Shown piece after piece: positions 12,901 to 27,900 of a stretch of 64,000 nucleotides of DNA. The notes under the pieces were generated by a model. The model was not told the origin of the DNA and did no database searches. It saw nothing but the letters and a program-made list of their open reading frames with translations. The DNA comes from Planococcus citri (taxonomy: Eukaryota > Arthropoda > Insecta > Hemiptera > Pseudococcidae). How positions within the stretch are numbered: position 1 is the stretch's first letter; every line of letters begins with the position of its first letter. The translations under genes were made by a program, and so were the position numbers. The stretch lies in assembly GCF_950023065.1 (NCBI RefSeq), contig NC_088681.1:44178836-44242835 (forward strand), read 5' to 3'.

Positions 12901-15900
12901 TCATGACATCTCTCTCATCTGGAACCCTTCACCAACTTGCACATCTCTCTCACACTCTTGTCACATTCGATACTTCACTTCTAAAGCTTCGTAAATGAAA
13001 TTAATTTCAAACGATTCCATCTTCGGGAAAAATTAACCAGTTATGTACTTTTTCAGTTCATTATACAAACCCTCGCCTCGCACCAATCACGCGTGACTCT
13101 ACGACCATCACCAAAGCTATAATAAGGAAACCCGAAGGAAAAAAAAATTCCCATCTAATCGGGCGGCACTTGAATCTCGATTTGAAATGACTAATGATTT
13201 TTTACCGTTTTCATGGCCCTGTACGGTGTACACAATACACAGGGTGCTTTTCCACCCACAGCAGCTGACACTAAAACAAACACCGTTTGACGGGTAATTT
13301 CTCACGACGCTCTCGGCACCCGAGACAAATCGCAGCTCCCTCGCATACTTATATAATTACTCGATAGCGAGAAATAAAGAAAACGTAGAAAAAATTAGAT
13401 AAAAAGGAACCACGGTGCATTTTGGCTCCGGTAATATAAACTTGGGAGCCCTAGTAAACATATCTCGAACCGAACGCGAGTCGAATTCGCGGCTGCAACG
13501 ACAGCATAATATACTCTCGTATACAGTTATCGCATCGTTTTAATAAAATTCTAAAAATAACGATACACACACGAAATGCTCTAGTAATAATTTAACGGCC
13601 TCCGCGATCGATGGTGCCAATGAAAAAAATATATTCCATAAAACGCATTCGATTCGGAAAACATTTAATTTTCGCGTTTACGACTTCTATAGCTCTCGCT
13701 AGTCGCTATACTACACCGTGCAGCCATGCCAGTCTTCAACAGACGGCGGAAAAAAAGAAACGAAGAATTTATCACGCCGTTGCCAAACCATAAGAAATGT
13801 TGGCCCCAAAGGATGCGACTAGTATGATTTATGAATAGCCGCAAAAAAAAAAAGGAAAAAAAAGACCAGCATTTCGTCGCAAAGATAACGATTCCGAAAG
13901 GAAAAAAATGTCGGAATGGGGAAAAAAACTACGCTTGTACAGAGATATGCGCCGGACGTACGTGGACAGAGGACGTTGTTGTCCAGTGGAAAAAAAAAGT
14001 CAGCCGTTTGTTGTCTTTCAGTACAATGTAATATCGCCAAAGGTAACGCCTTTTTCAGAACAAAAAATCTGCGAAAAGGAAAACTTTCTTGATTTATTCG
14101 TTGAATCAGATCGCAATTTGCATTTCTCGAAAAAAGAAAGAGAAGGGGGGAGGCAGAAGAATGCCAGATTTCAAAGAAGTGTTCTTATTTTTCAAGAAGT
14201 CGCAATTTGAATGCAGAGCTTGAAAAGGAAAAAGGATGAGAAATTCGTTCAAGTTCTGAAAAAGTCACAACTCCATAAAAAAAAAATGATTTGGAAAACG
14301 AAAGTAGGTAGGTACTCATACAAAGTCGTGAAAAATTGATCTTACAAGGGAACTTCTCAAGGTGTCACACTACGATTTGAACGGGGCCGCGATTTTTGGA
14401 AAGATCATAGTCTGAAACCCCCAAAAACAAATTTTCAGCTGCCCATAGTTCATTTTTTGATTTTTGGTGAATTTTTGAAAATTCAAAATTGACTGTTTTT
14501 GGCGATTTATGCTTTTTTTTAAAAGTACGAACTTGATCAGTGAAAATGGTCAAAATAAGTCCCAAGACTAATATTAATTACCCAAATCCAAATTTCACCA
14601 TTTCCAGCCATTCTGGAGCCTCCAGCGCGATTTTTCAATTTCTCTAGAATTTTGAATTTGCTCCAGAAGGCGTGAATATGAAGTTGGGCAGCTAAAAATC
14701 GAGTTGTATATTACACGGGACCTGCTTAACGAGTTTATCCACATTTGAGCCGATTTTGAGAGTGACGCCCCAAAAGTGGATTATTAACCAGCTTTTTTCA
14801 AAATTAAAAAATCCAAAAAATCAAAAGATAACCGTTTGTGAGAAAATTTTTGAAATTTGCGCGAATCTCTGTACTTCTTCAAGAACTAACCTCCGTAGTG
14901 CAAATTCTACCATTTCCAGCCGTTTTGGAGCGAGAGTGACACCTCAAAAAACCACTCTTGAGGTGTCACTCTCAAAATCGGCTCAAATGTGGATAAACTC
15001 GTTAAAAGGGCCGAGTGCAATATACAACTCGATTTTTAGCTGCCTAACTTCATATTCACGCCTTCTGGAGCAAATTCAAAATTCTGGAGAAATTGAAAAT
15101 CGCGCTGGAGGCTCCAGAATGGCTGGAAATTGTGAAATGGGGGTGGGGTGTGGGTTAGTTACGGACAAAATACAGCAATTCGCGCAAATTTCAAAAATTT
15201 CCTCACAAATCGGTTATCTTTTGATTTTTTGGATTTTTTTAATTTTGAAAAAAGCTGGTCACAAATCCACTCTTGAGGTGTCACTTCCAAAATCGGCTCA
15301 AATGTAGATAAACTCGTTAAACAGGTCGAGTATAATACACAACCCGATTTTTAGCTGCCCAACTACATATTCAAAATTCTGGAGAAATTGAAAAATCGCG
15401 CTGGAGGCTCCAGAATGGCTGGAAATGGTGAAATGTGGATTTGGGTAATTAATATTAGTTTTGGGACTTAGTTTGACCATTTTTATTTATCAAGTACGTA
15501 CTTTTCTAAAAAAAACATAAATCGCCAAAAACAGTCAATTTTGAATTTTCAAAAATTCGCCAAAAATCGAAAAATGAACTTGTGCAGCTGAAAATTTGGT
15601 TTTGGGGATTTTAGACTATGCTCTTTCCAAAAATTGCGGTCCCGTTCAAATCGGATTGTGACACCTGAAGAGGTTCCTCCCTTGTTAGAATACCTACTTT
15701 AAATTCTAAAAAATACAAAAAAAGTTCATCTCCATTTAAAAAAGTCACAGAAAATGACCACAGAAAAAAATATGCGAGTCATATCAAAATCAAATGACAC
15801 CTATTTTCAAGACTAATTTAAACTGTGCAACGTCATAGAAAAATTCCAATTTTTGGATTCAAAAATCACTTTGAAAAGTCCTTATTTGGAATTAAATGTC

Positions 15901-18900
15901 ATGACCAGGATACGGCAAAAAAATCACAATCTTGACCTGAACAAAATTCCAAACTTTAGAGTACATTTGAATTCAATAAGAACTCAATCAGGTTAGTTCG
16001 TGTCATGATTTCAATTCGATTCATAAAAAAGTCACAATTTCGAAATGAAAATTAGGTCTGATGAGCTCAAAACTAATCGTAAGATAAAATCGTAAAAATT
16101 AAGATCATGAATTTGAAAGTGTCAACTAATTGGAAAAAAATTATGATTACGAATTGGGAGTCATAATAAACCAAAAAAAATGAAGTACAACTTATGTAGT
16201 TTTTTATCCAAAAATTTTTCCATTTGTACGTAAAAAATCTTCTAAATAATCTATTTTTAAATAAAAAATATACTCCAGTTCCCCAGAACTATCGCGTGGT
16301 CCATTTGCATGACAGTCCCTACAAAAGTGGTGGAAAAATCAACAATATTTTTAGAATTTTCTCATCCTGAGCCAAAAATTGTAATAATTAATCTTCTTCA
16401 TGAAAAATTATCTTCCTTCGGCCCTCTTCGAATGAAATCCCCCCACCCTTGATAAAGTTCTTTAAAAATACCTAAAATAATTTTTGGAAAATTGTTTCAC
16501 ATTTCTGATTAGAATCCTTCTATATGTACATAACATCCTGCTAAAGAAAAAAAGCCTCTCTCACCCCCCCCCCCCCCCGCCCGATAATATTGTTCCCCTT
16601 GAATGGCGCCTCAAAGTCGAAAAAAGAAATAAAGAAACATCATTTGGAAGGCCGAGAAATTTTTTTTCTTGTAGGTCGGGGGGGGGGTTATTCTGAAGCG
16701 ATTTCTGTCCAAAAATGAACAAATTTCCAAAAACTTCAACATATGAAGCGAGTTGAATTCAATTTTTTTCATTATTTTCCAATTTTTGGGGGCTTTTATG
16801 GGCGCCGACATTGTTTGGAGATTGAGGAATGAATAAATTTTTATTTAGAGACGCCCAGCAACTTAGGCTTTTTTGCGTCTGCTGTTTTTGACACAGATTA
16901 CAAATATTAATTCATTTTACACAGATGATTACAAATACCTACATTCAACAATATAACAACAAATATAACATGAAAAAATAAATAGGAAATATATAACATG
17001 CAAAAGAAAAATAACATTGAAAAAATTTGAGAAAAAGCACTAAGGAAAAAATAATGTGTTTAAATATCATTGAATAAGTTACACTCTTTTTGCAGCCAAT
17101 CTTCTAATTTAGAAGGATGAAATGTTTGCCATCGATGGTTGTAATGGGTAAAAATATTCTTACTATAGTCATTTCTACGAAAATTTACCCATAAAAAATG
17201 TTTCTACCCATCCGGAGTAAAAATCTAAAAAACAATTTCGAATTTTTCAGCATTTTTCCAAGTTTTAATTTTTGATTATATTTTCCATTTTGTGAAATAA
17301 TTTTATCAACATTTTTTCATCATGTTTAAAATATTTTAAAATTACTTGAAAAATAATGGTAGGGGTTGAATTGGGGTGTGAAATTTTACAACGTCATTTT
17401 GTGGTCTCGATCTAATTTTATTCTACTGCCTCCCTTTACCCCTCCACTCTCATCTGAGGATACTGTAATCTTGAAGAAACAAGTTGAAAATCTATCACTC
17501 CAGCCAGTATTACTTGTGAAAAATTTTGGCTAACTTTGACAAAGGAAAACTCAGTTAAATCTGGCCAGAAAAACCTTACCTCATCGTTCTTTTCTGGATA
17601 CAACAATATCTCTATACTCGTATTGTGGGTAATTCTGATTCGTACAAAATCAACCACTTCGAAAACCTCGATTCTCAACGAACAAAACGGAAACCCATGG
17701 AGCTACAGAGTACATTACGTACATCCTGCACACCAAAGAAAGATATAAAGACAGAGATTTTTCAAAACCCACTCTCAACCTTGATATTAGAATCGTCGTC
17801 GTATGTGTATGCCTGTGTGTCGAAACCTTCCTTCATTAGCAGGCTGCTATTTCCTCTCGCTTTTATATTATTTAATAATTTTCCTATATATTTCAACCAC
17901 CATTTATTTGATTCGATTCGATCGTCGGTTGTCGAGTCTCTCCCGGAGAGTTGACGTTGGTGAACCGGTTTTTGACAAAAACTACTCATATTCTGTCAAC
18001 GCGTCGAATCGTTTATTGAAAGAAAAAAAATCTTCCACAGTTCCACGCGCCATTTTTTCCCTCCCGGTTTAAATTGAGAGCTCGGTGAACGTCTTGAGGA
18101 CGTTTTCAACGACCACGACAAGTTCGATGTGTGCGTAAATTTGGGCGACGGAAATGTGAATTAAATCGTTTCAAGACGTTAAGCAGGATGTCGTTAATTA
18201 ACACCAGCGCCTTCCAAAGTTTCGTCTGATTGCTCTATAAAATGTTGTACGCAGAAGGCTGCGATGAATTTAGCAATAAGCTGACTAATTCTCGAAGGGA
18301 TGTTCAATATGGTCTAATTCTTTATCGATATCTATTTTCGTGATATTCGAATTCGAAAATCAGCGTACATAAAAATACATTTTGATGGCATTAAAACGGC
18401 GGCGTTCGGCTCGTCTATCGTTTATTGATGTGAAAAAAAAAAACGAAACCGATACGACGGAATTTCAATCTGGCACGAGTCTATCGTCATAAACAAACAG
18501 ACCATAGGAAGTAGAGAAAGGGAAGCTATCGACGATATTTTGGCACCTAGCAAATTTTCGCCGTTCGATTAACCACCATCTGCGTCCCGCCATCGACGAC
18601 GTCAGCCGCAGTATCCACCTCGCAGAGTATATTAAGCTCGGAGAATTATAGCGATGAAACGAATCCACCCTTATTTTCAACCCGTTCATATTTGGATCAC
18701 GTAAAAAATGAGGCAATTTTCACTATTTCCACATTATATGTATATTTAGCGGCCATAAAACGCACCCATTTATGGGCGCGATTACGATTTGTCTCGGAAT
18801 CTCTATCTTAAAAATGTAAGCACAAATAATACAGGTTTTCCAAAAACTTATCGTATACGAATGAGCTTTTTCTGTCCGCTTAGCCCCCCGATGATGGTGG

Positions 18901-21900
18901 TGCACGTGTTCGGTCGTCGACTCCGGTGCCCAGAATTACACACGCTATGGCTATATACCTATGTATTGTACATTCAACGAATCGGCTAATATGTTTAAAC
19001 TATCGTATATAAACCACCATTAGGGAGTCTTCCGTTTGGCCTTTTTTTCTCATTTTTCCATCTCTCTCTCGCTCTTTCTGCCTTTTGGAATGTCTTTTTT
19101 CATTCAAAACCACGCCGCGTTCGTTCAATTCTGTACAATTTATTATTTAGGTCAATTTCATTACCTGACAATTCACGCGATTCCGTATCACCATAGCATA
19201 CTGCTGTAGTTAGACTGTGTATGCGTCGAGTATATAAAGATGAACCTCCACCTCCACCTTATTTTTAAATAGTAGTAAGGTCAACGTATCGTTATATTGC
19301 TTCCGTTATGGATAGCACGATGTTCAAAAATTGTAAACACGTCGCTAAAAATATTGCGCAAATTTTTCATTTTTGAAATCTGAGGCTCAAAATATGATTT
19401 TTCTCCTGTTTCCCTTCATTTTCATATTTCGAGCACTTGCAGTCATTCCCCCCCCCCCCAAAAAAAAGAAATGAAATCAAGTCAAACCAGGGTGTCTAAC
19501 AAAATTTCAAAATGAAAAAAAAAGGACTTGAGTAGGACTTTTAGCAGGACTTTCAGCAGGTCATTTTTCGAGCACTTATGGAATTTTTTAAGTTGGGGGA
19601 GGGGGTCAAAATTTACATTCAAGTTTTTAGCCAAATTTTGGTAAGAAATGTTAGCTTTTCTGATGATTTCAAACACCGTGTGATTTTTATCTAAACAAGT
19701 CGTCGTCGTCGTAGTCGCGCTCCTTTACAGGAGATAGCGTATATGTCCATCTATATTAGCCGGTATCTAGCGTATCTAATTGTTTCTTTCAGGGTCTTGC
19801 AGGGGGAGTTGGCCGGTGAGTTTGTTGTTAACAGTTCCGATCGTTTCCTCTCTCTCGTCGATCTTCCTTGGATTTTCCCCTGTACCGCTAGCATGAAAAT
19901 ACCGTTTTCTCGTATTTTATGAGCTAAATAACAAGTAGACGCCAAAAATATAACGTTTCACTCCAATTTTTCGTTTTATTTCTCCTTATCATTTTTAAAA
20001 ATTGATGAATATCACCATGTTCGCTTAAAATTAAAAACTCGAATTCTTCTACTTCGATTGTAAATATTTCATAATTATTATTTGCTTCAAAATTTTAAAA
20101 TTCGGATAGTTTTTTTGTTGAACAATTGGAAATGGAAAAAGAAAAGCAGATAGCCCCGAGCAAACCGAGAGTAAAAGCTCTCGAAAATTAGTATTCCAGG
20201 AGGTATAAAAAAGATAGAATAATTCTAATGATTTTTTTTTTTTTGAAAAATCCAAAATTGAAAAAGAAAAGCAAACGGACCCGATCGAAGCGAGGGCAAA
20301 AGTTCTAGAAAATCAGTATTTCTAGAGGTATAAAAAACGATGTTCTTTGAGTAATGAGTTACTTAAAAAAAGTTTATCATTTTGTTTCAAAATTTTAAAA
20401 CTCGAATACTTAATGATCATTTTTTGAAAAAATTCAAAATTAAAAGAGAAAAGCAAACGGACCCGAGCGAAGCAATGGCAAATCCCGAAAATTAGTGTTT
20501 TGAAGGGTAAGAAAACAATGTTTTCTTGTAATGATACATGAAGAAGTTCATAATTTTTATTTCAAAATTTTTAAAATCCGAATGATTATTAGAAAAAAAA
20601 ATTCAAACTAGAGAAAGAAAAGCAAACAATCCCGAATGAAGCGAGTCCAAAAGCTTTCAAAAATTCAACCATGTTTTGAGAAGTATTCAAAATCTAAAAA
20701 AGTCGACAAATGAGCCCTTTTCTGCAAAATTTGTTCAAAATTCCGGAAAAAGGGAAAAAATTGAAAATCTGAATAAGTCTTATTGAAAAAAAAAGTAGGA
20801 CTTTTGAATAAAATTGTTGAAAAGTAGGGCTTTAGTAGGACTAATAGGACCAGTAGGACCTGTTAGACACCTTGCAAACTCACTATTATAAGAAAAATGA
20901 GCTGAAAACGTTCTGATGTAAGAAGAGGACGGAAAAAGTGATCAACAATCCCTGAAGATGATCAATTTTTATTTTATGAAAATCCATGAAATGTTTTCTG
21001 TTTCCTCCACCCTCTTTTTATGAAAAGAAAGTATTCCAAATTTTAAATACGCAGGGTATCTGAATTCTCTATACTTATTTTGATTTTCCCTGAAGTAAAA
21101 ATAAAGTTGTGCTAAAAGTCCTCCAAGTTGAAAAAATAGTTTAAAAGTCTAAATTTTCCCATTTCTATGTCAGAATTCCTTTAAATAAACCATTTATCAT
21201 AAAGAAAAAACGTTTCTCGGTCCCACAAACAATGTTGGCGCCCACAAGGCCTCCAAAATTCAACAAAAAATACAGGTTCAACCCTGTTGAAAAATTTTCT
21301 GAAAATTTTTCATTTCCGGGCAGAACTCTTCCGAATAGACCCTTTTTCTAGAAAAAACCTTCTTCGATCTCCCGAATAATATTTCAATGTTTTTTTTTTT
21401 TTTTCTTTGACATGGATATGTTTTTTGGGCCGGAGGCCTGTGCAAAACTTCAGTTACGCTGACTTTTGAAAATTTGAAAAAAATTGTTCAATTCTTCATT
21501 TAGTACGAGGGTCATTCCATGTCAATTCGACCAAAAAAAAAACAATTTTGAAAATCGAGTCTTTCGATTTCGCTCATTTTTTTACAATGTCTACCCACCC
21601 AATAAGTAAGAAACCCGCAATCAGTTTGGTCCTAGCTCCCTCAGAGGTCGGGGGGGAGGAGGGCTTCAATTATTTTCACAATGTCTCCAGGTACCCTACT
21701 TCAGCAGCGCATATCTTTCAATGAAGGGGGCAGGGCACCCCCTCCCACAAATTTAGGCAAAACTTACAAAAAAAATCTGGGGCATGTGATATATCGAATT
21801 GTATGTTCTTGGTGACGCTGAACACGAATATGACGTCAGATTTTTATTTGGACCCCATCCACAGCCCCCAGCACCTCCCCAAATGAGGCGAAAGTTCAAA

Positions 21901-24900
21901 AAAGTGTTTCGTTCGTGCGACACATGAAATGGCATGTTTTTGGTGACGCTGAACACGAATATGACGTCAGATTTTTAATTGGACCCCATCCACGACTCTC
22001 AACACAAATTAAACAAATTTTTTCGACTTTAACCCATTGGAGGAAGTTCTGGGGACCATGGATGACGTCAATTTGAAAAACTAAGGCTATATTCGTGTTC
22101 AGCGATATCGAAAACATACCATTTCACGTGTCACACGAATGAAACCATTTTTTTGACTGTTACTCCCTTTAGGGAGGTGCTGGGGGCCGTGGTACTGACT
22201 TTTGATTTATTACATATTTTTATTGATTTTTCATCACGCTTCATACAAGTGGATCAAAATATCTTTGTGAACATGCCGTTTCTTCATTTAAAAAATGGGG
22301 GTCATTTAAACTATTTTTGAAGCAGAAATGGAAATTTTTCAGATAACTTGTAATTTTTTCATTTTTTTTTACACATATGTATTTTTCACCATATGAAACG
22401 TTTATAAATAGAGGAAAAATTCAGCAAATTCCAAAGTCATCTAATCAGGGTTGTAAGGTAATTTATGTCGGTAAATTACGGCGGTATTTTACCGTATTTT
22501 ACGGTATTTTACCAAAAGTTTATTACCGTATTTTACCGTAAATTACCAAAAAGCATTTTTTTGCCACATTATTTGAAAGTTAAAAGGATGAATCAACAGC
22601 TGAAGATGATTGGCATCAAAATTCACAATTAATTTGCATCAATGCCAGGGATGGAAGAGCCATGAATTCAGGGCTCCCGCTCTTGGCTCTGGCTCAGTTC
22701 CCCACAAGTTTTGGCTCTGGCTCGCTCTTGGCTCTTGGCCCTTTTTCTTTACATGTGCTCTTTGGCTCCTTGCTCGCTCCTCAATTCCTTCTGGCTCCGC
22801 TCTTTGACTCTCAGCTCCCTCTTCAAATTTCTCGGCTCCCACTCCAGCTCCAGCTCTGGCTCTTGGCTCTTTAAATTAGAATATAAAATTTGTGAAAAAT
22901 GATGAAAAAAATGAAAATATACTGCATTTATTTTCATTTTATTTCTCAATGAGAAAACAAACGTAGAAATTCTTCATTTTCTTCACAAATGTGAGTTGAA
23001 AGTTGAATTTTTGATGAAATTTTGCGCATTTTTTTACTTTTTTTTCTACTTTTTGGGAGCCAAAGAGCCTGAAAAATTTTGTGGGCTCCCACTCGGCTCT
23101 GGCTCTTTCCAGGTTAAAGACTCCTTATGATGATGGCTCTCTTGAGTAAAATAAGGAGCTCTTTTGCAAGAGAGCTCTTGATGTTTTTCTGCACTTTCAT
23201 TTATTTGGCTCCTGGCTCTGGCTCTAGCTCCTCAAAAAATCCGGCTCTTTCAGACTCTGGCTCTGGCTCGCTCCCGGCTCTTCCATCCCTGACAATGCTA
23301 ATGATAATTGATACATGCTACATATAAACAGGAAAATATCTTGAAAATTACCAAACAATTGCCAGAAAATTATTCACAATTGGTCAAAAATTAGAAAAAA
23401 TTGAATCAAATCGTGAAAACATGTTGAAATGTCATTAAAATGTACTTCAAAATCATTTTTTGGTTATTTCAATCATTAAAATAACCAAATTGGTCAATTT
23501 TTTATTTTTTGACAATGTTGAATGATTTTAAATTTTAATTTTAATCCATGCATGGTTATTGGTTATTACAATTAATTTTTCCCCATTAGCCATCTTTCAT
23601 CACTTTTTACTTTTTAGTAATTTTCAGTAACTTCAATGTTTTTCAATTTCAAGTGTTGTTAATGTAATTTTTAATTTTAACCCTTTTATAGTTTCATATT
23701 GTTTTCAAATTTCAAGCAGAAAATTATTGAAATTTCCACCCATTACATAATATACAATAATTTATGTTCGAACTTTTGAAGGTTTGAAGTTTGACTGTTT
23801 GAACACTATGGGCCATATTTATAGACAATACTTAGCAATTGCTTGGCTAAGTAATGATTTTCAAAGTTAATTTTCCAGTCATGATTGAATTTCTAAAAGT
23901 GGATCTATCATTAAATTGACAGATTGGATCCTGAAGTATTCATATATCAATTCAAAAATGTGAAATTTTTAATTTATTTGCTAGAAAAATTGAAAAGAAA
24001 TCCGCTACTTAGCCAAGCAATTGCTAAGTATCGTCTATAAATATGGCCCTTAGGCGGAGGTTATACTGACGATGTAAGATGTGGACGAAGATGTCTACTC
24101 GCACCTGATTGGTTAGTGATAATAAATTGACCAATCAGATGAAAGATTCGGCGATGAAAAGTTAATTTGATTTAACTTTTCATCTTCGTCCGCATCTTTC
24201 ATCTTCAGTATAACCTCCGCCTTAAAGTTCATTATATTCAAGTTGGTAAAATACGGTAAAATACCGTATTTTACCGTATTTTACCACCGTATTTTACCAG
24301 CGAATAAATTACGGTAATTTAACAACCCTGCATCTAATTCATTCTACTCGGTATGTCTTCAAACGTCTTTATACTCATCTGTACACTTCGACTGACCCTT
24401 AAATACAGTTTTTAAAGGTCGGTGGGACATTTTAAATTATACACTACAAAAGATACATACACAATACACAAGCACATCGAAAATAACCGCAGGCTTATAA
24501 AAAAACAGTGTAGAAAACTAGGTCATTATGTGGTCGTAGATAAAAACTAGGTACTCTTGTTTTTCTTCATATTTTTTTTCAACTTCATCAGCCAAAGTCT
24601 CGCACACGCTAATACCAATTCAAAAGCTGCAATTTCAAAAGGCAAGACACTAGACAGGTAATTTGAAATGGATAATCGAGCCCTCAGTACCAAATATTTT
24701 CGCGTTTTAAATAAAGAAACGGAGCAAAAAAAAGATGAATTGAAGATGAAAAAAAAAAAAAATACGAGTACAACAAACATCGAGCAATTTCCTCGAATTT
24801 TTTTACGTTTAAAATTAATCGAGTAAAGTTAATTAAAACCTAGTTCATGCCCTCTCCCCAATGCCATCTGTTTCACTCGATTTTCATTAACATTATAGCA

Positions 24901-27900
24901 GGAAAAAACTATGAAGGGGTTGAGAGGAGGGAAATTCGCTATTAGTATAATTATCGTGTCACTTTTTAACCAACTGACGTTTTTTTTTTGCGTCAATACA
25001 GTAAACGCAAATTGTACCTAAAGTATTACCTGACTACACCATTCCAAGGTTATAAAACGATGAATCAGCATAAAAAGGCGTAGGTACGTTTTTTTTATCG
25101 GTCTTCAATCTTTGTACATTGATTGTTCTCTCAGTGTTTTGTGTTCTTTTACCTCCCTCTCTCTCTCTCTTTGTGTTTTCCTTTTCAACCTCGTCGTGGT
25201 TTTTGTTCTTTTTTTTTTTTTTTGGTGAAATCACATGTTTGTGAGAAGATACGATAAATAAAAATCTCATAATTCTACGCTTTTTCTCTTCACCAACCTA
25301 CCTATCTCTGTAGTGGTTTTTTTTCACGTAGCTCGTGTCCGTCGTCCTAATTTCGGTCATATTTATTTACGAGTATTTTTTTGCAACATTTTACTTTAAA
25401 CAATACGATAATGATAAATACGTAACGTAAACGCGACTATTTACAAATCGAGAAACGGTGCTAGATACTTACGTCACTTTTTCCTTTCAATTTGCATAAT
25501 TCTACGTGAGCTACGAGAGGCGTCCATTCGATTCGCTGCAACATACGAATAAATGAAATTTGATTAAATGACGAAGTTAATGGCGTGATGCTACACTTCT
25601 ATCTATACATATATGTAATATGTATGCAGATTATTTATTAATTGGTGCGACTGCGACGATGGCGAAGTGAAGCAAGTAGTTAAGCACGAGCATTCGTCGC
25701 GTCGCAATCGTGATGATGGGTCGTCGAGCAATTGAAAACAGATCACGAATACGACGAGATTCGTCTCGCTCACGTACGTTGACAATTGTTCAAGTGCGAA
25801 ATATAAATTGATAAAATGGTATTTAAGGCATTGAAATAGGGTCCCTTAAACCTGCAGATTTGGCAAGCACAAAATATACTCATCTACCTTGGTTGAATAT
25901 GAATGAGTATATGTGGTCCTCATCACAAATTACCTGGAGGAGATTGAAGCTGGGATGAGAAAGGAGGAGAAGGGGTTGTAGAAAAATGAGAATATGTTAC
26001 CTCGAACCTTTCGCGATTTCAGTTCGAAAATTGCACCTTTACTCGCAAAAAATAACACAACTCGAATTGGAAATACTTACATAGAGAAAAAAATCTCCAA
26101 AAAAGGCGCACGAAAAGTGAAGAAAACCCGACTCGACTCCGCAACACTAATTCATTTAAACGACGTAGCCAACAATAAAAAAAACTCACCCTGCCCTCTT
26201 CAGATCATCCCATACAGAGTAGAGGAAATAAACCTCATCCTCGATCCTCGAGACGCGGACGAAGTGAGGCAACGACGACGACGACGACCAAACCAACTGG
26301 AAAAATAGCTGAAAAACGCCTAAAAAATTCATCGCGTCGTTGCTAAAGCGTCGCCGGAAAAGCCGAAGACTACTCAACGTGGGAATAAAAACGCGAGCTA
26401 GCAAGCTCGACTCGGCTTTTTATGCACGGTACTGGTGTACAGTGTACACGAAGAGGCGCTACACAATGCATATGGCATTAAATTTGTATAATCTGCTGGT
26501 GAAACTTATTCCATATTTATTCGTCGTTGCTCTACTCAGCTATGTAACGTACAGAACGAGAGAGCTGGCTTGAGCTGTGTAGTATAACCAACGAATATCA
26601 AAACCACACGCCAATGGGTAGTACGTATCTCTAAATATAGCGAATTTATACGTCGAGTACACCGAATTAAATTTGCAACCGTGGTAAACTACCCTCTACC
26701 AACCCCTCCGGCCTTCAAGTTCATTCTGCATGTAGTTCCACTTTTTCCCTTCATCCCTCCTGTCCAGCTTATATGTATGTAGAATGTACTACGTGTATCT
26801 CACCTATACTTACATCGAGCTGTCCTTAAATGACATGAAAAATTGACACCTTGAATACATATACCATACGACTGCTTACCCTCTACTTCTATGTACTCGT
26901 AGTCTCGTACAACACACAAACACACTCAAGACTTTGCAGTTCATGTACGAGATACACACCTCTTTTCGTGCATTTTTACGATCGAAAAGGAGGAGGAAGA
27001 AGAAAAAAAAACTATCGTTTTTGCAAAGCAACCGTAATAGTATAGTATTTACTTTCACCTTTACCCATTGTACACGTAATACACGAACGATCATTAATGT
27101 CAGATTCGATACAAATAACTGTCCTTATTATTTTATTCGTTTATACGTTTGATAGATGAGATGAAAAAAACGACGGAGAGAGCGAGGTATGTAAAACGTT
27201 TTTTCCCCAATTTTTTTTTTTTTTTTCCGTGTAGCTAGAATCATCGTTACGATCACGGAAAGTCACTATATAATGGTAGTTTGATTGATCCCATTCGATA
27301 GATGAGCCCGGAAGGAAGATGTGAGAGAAAAGAGTCGCTATACTCGTATTAGCCAGAAGTGCAACCAGCAAAAAGTACGTATATTCAGTTGGCTGGAATT
27401 TTTATGGCAAAAAAAAGACTTGAAATATCAGTAACGACGTATTTTAGATTTTCGCAGTTGCACAATAGGTGAGTATTTTGACCATATTTGGTAGAGATCT
27501 TTATTTTGAGTTGAAAGTCACTCAGCAAACATTTTTGCTTCGGAGGGGGGTGATATAATTCCTCAAAGAGTGGTACATTTTTTTAAAAAAATCGTGTTTT
27601 TTTTTAGCTCTGGCCCCTACCCATCCTGTTTCAGAAAAATGGTCAGTCCCCCCCCCAAAAAAAAAACAGTATTTGAGATTTTTCGTCCAACTACGCTATT
27701 GCCATAAAAATCCAAGACCACTTTTGGGGTTCTAATGGCCAGTAAGAAATTTGCAAATCGTTTGCTTTTGACCAAATTCGTGTTTTGAAAATTTTTTCTC
27801 CTCAAATATTTCCCATTAGTTAAGCCAAAACAGGCAAAGATATCATGTCTAAAGTCAAGGAAATATTTTGAAATGTTAGTGGTGCCAATTTTTCGGTCAT

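Larger units (their letters stand above)
22446..24330. mobile_element. hAT-like non-autonomous element hosting nested elements
   Basis: Ends are CAGGGTTGTAA and its complement TTAACAACCCTG, flanked by a perfect 8-bp target duplication, CATCTAAT, at 22438-22445 and 24331-24338. CAGGG termini and an 8-bp duplication are hAT hallmarks. Both subterminal regions consist of repeated GGTAAAATACGG/GGTAAATTACGG words. No transposase is visible. Three other elements lie inside (22646-23291, 23810-24049, 24053-24221). Confidence 0.85.
10455..25472 (-). other. semaphorin intron, 15.0 kb, transposon-rich
   Basis: Lies between exons 3 and 4. It contains GGTAA-rich palindromic DNA (10767-11008), a MITE (11054-11295), a dispersed repeat (about 11375-11830), a foldback element (14345-15684), a possible hAT-like element (19488-20874) and the nested hAT-like composite (22446-24330). 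No internal gene was recognised. Confidence 0.75.

Noticed and set aside
14756..15307. Longest open frame in the window (183 codons, plus strand)
   Set aside because: Lies entirely inside a foldback element, and its sequence is made of the element's inverted and direct repeats. No family resemblance.
22610..22949. Overlapping leucine/alanine-rich and glutamate-rich open frames
   Set aside because: They translate the GGCTCT minisatellite in the arm of a nested transposon; both strands are open because of the repeat.
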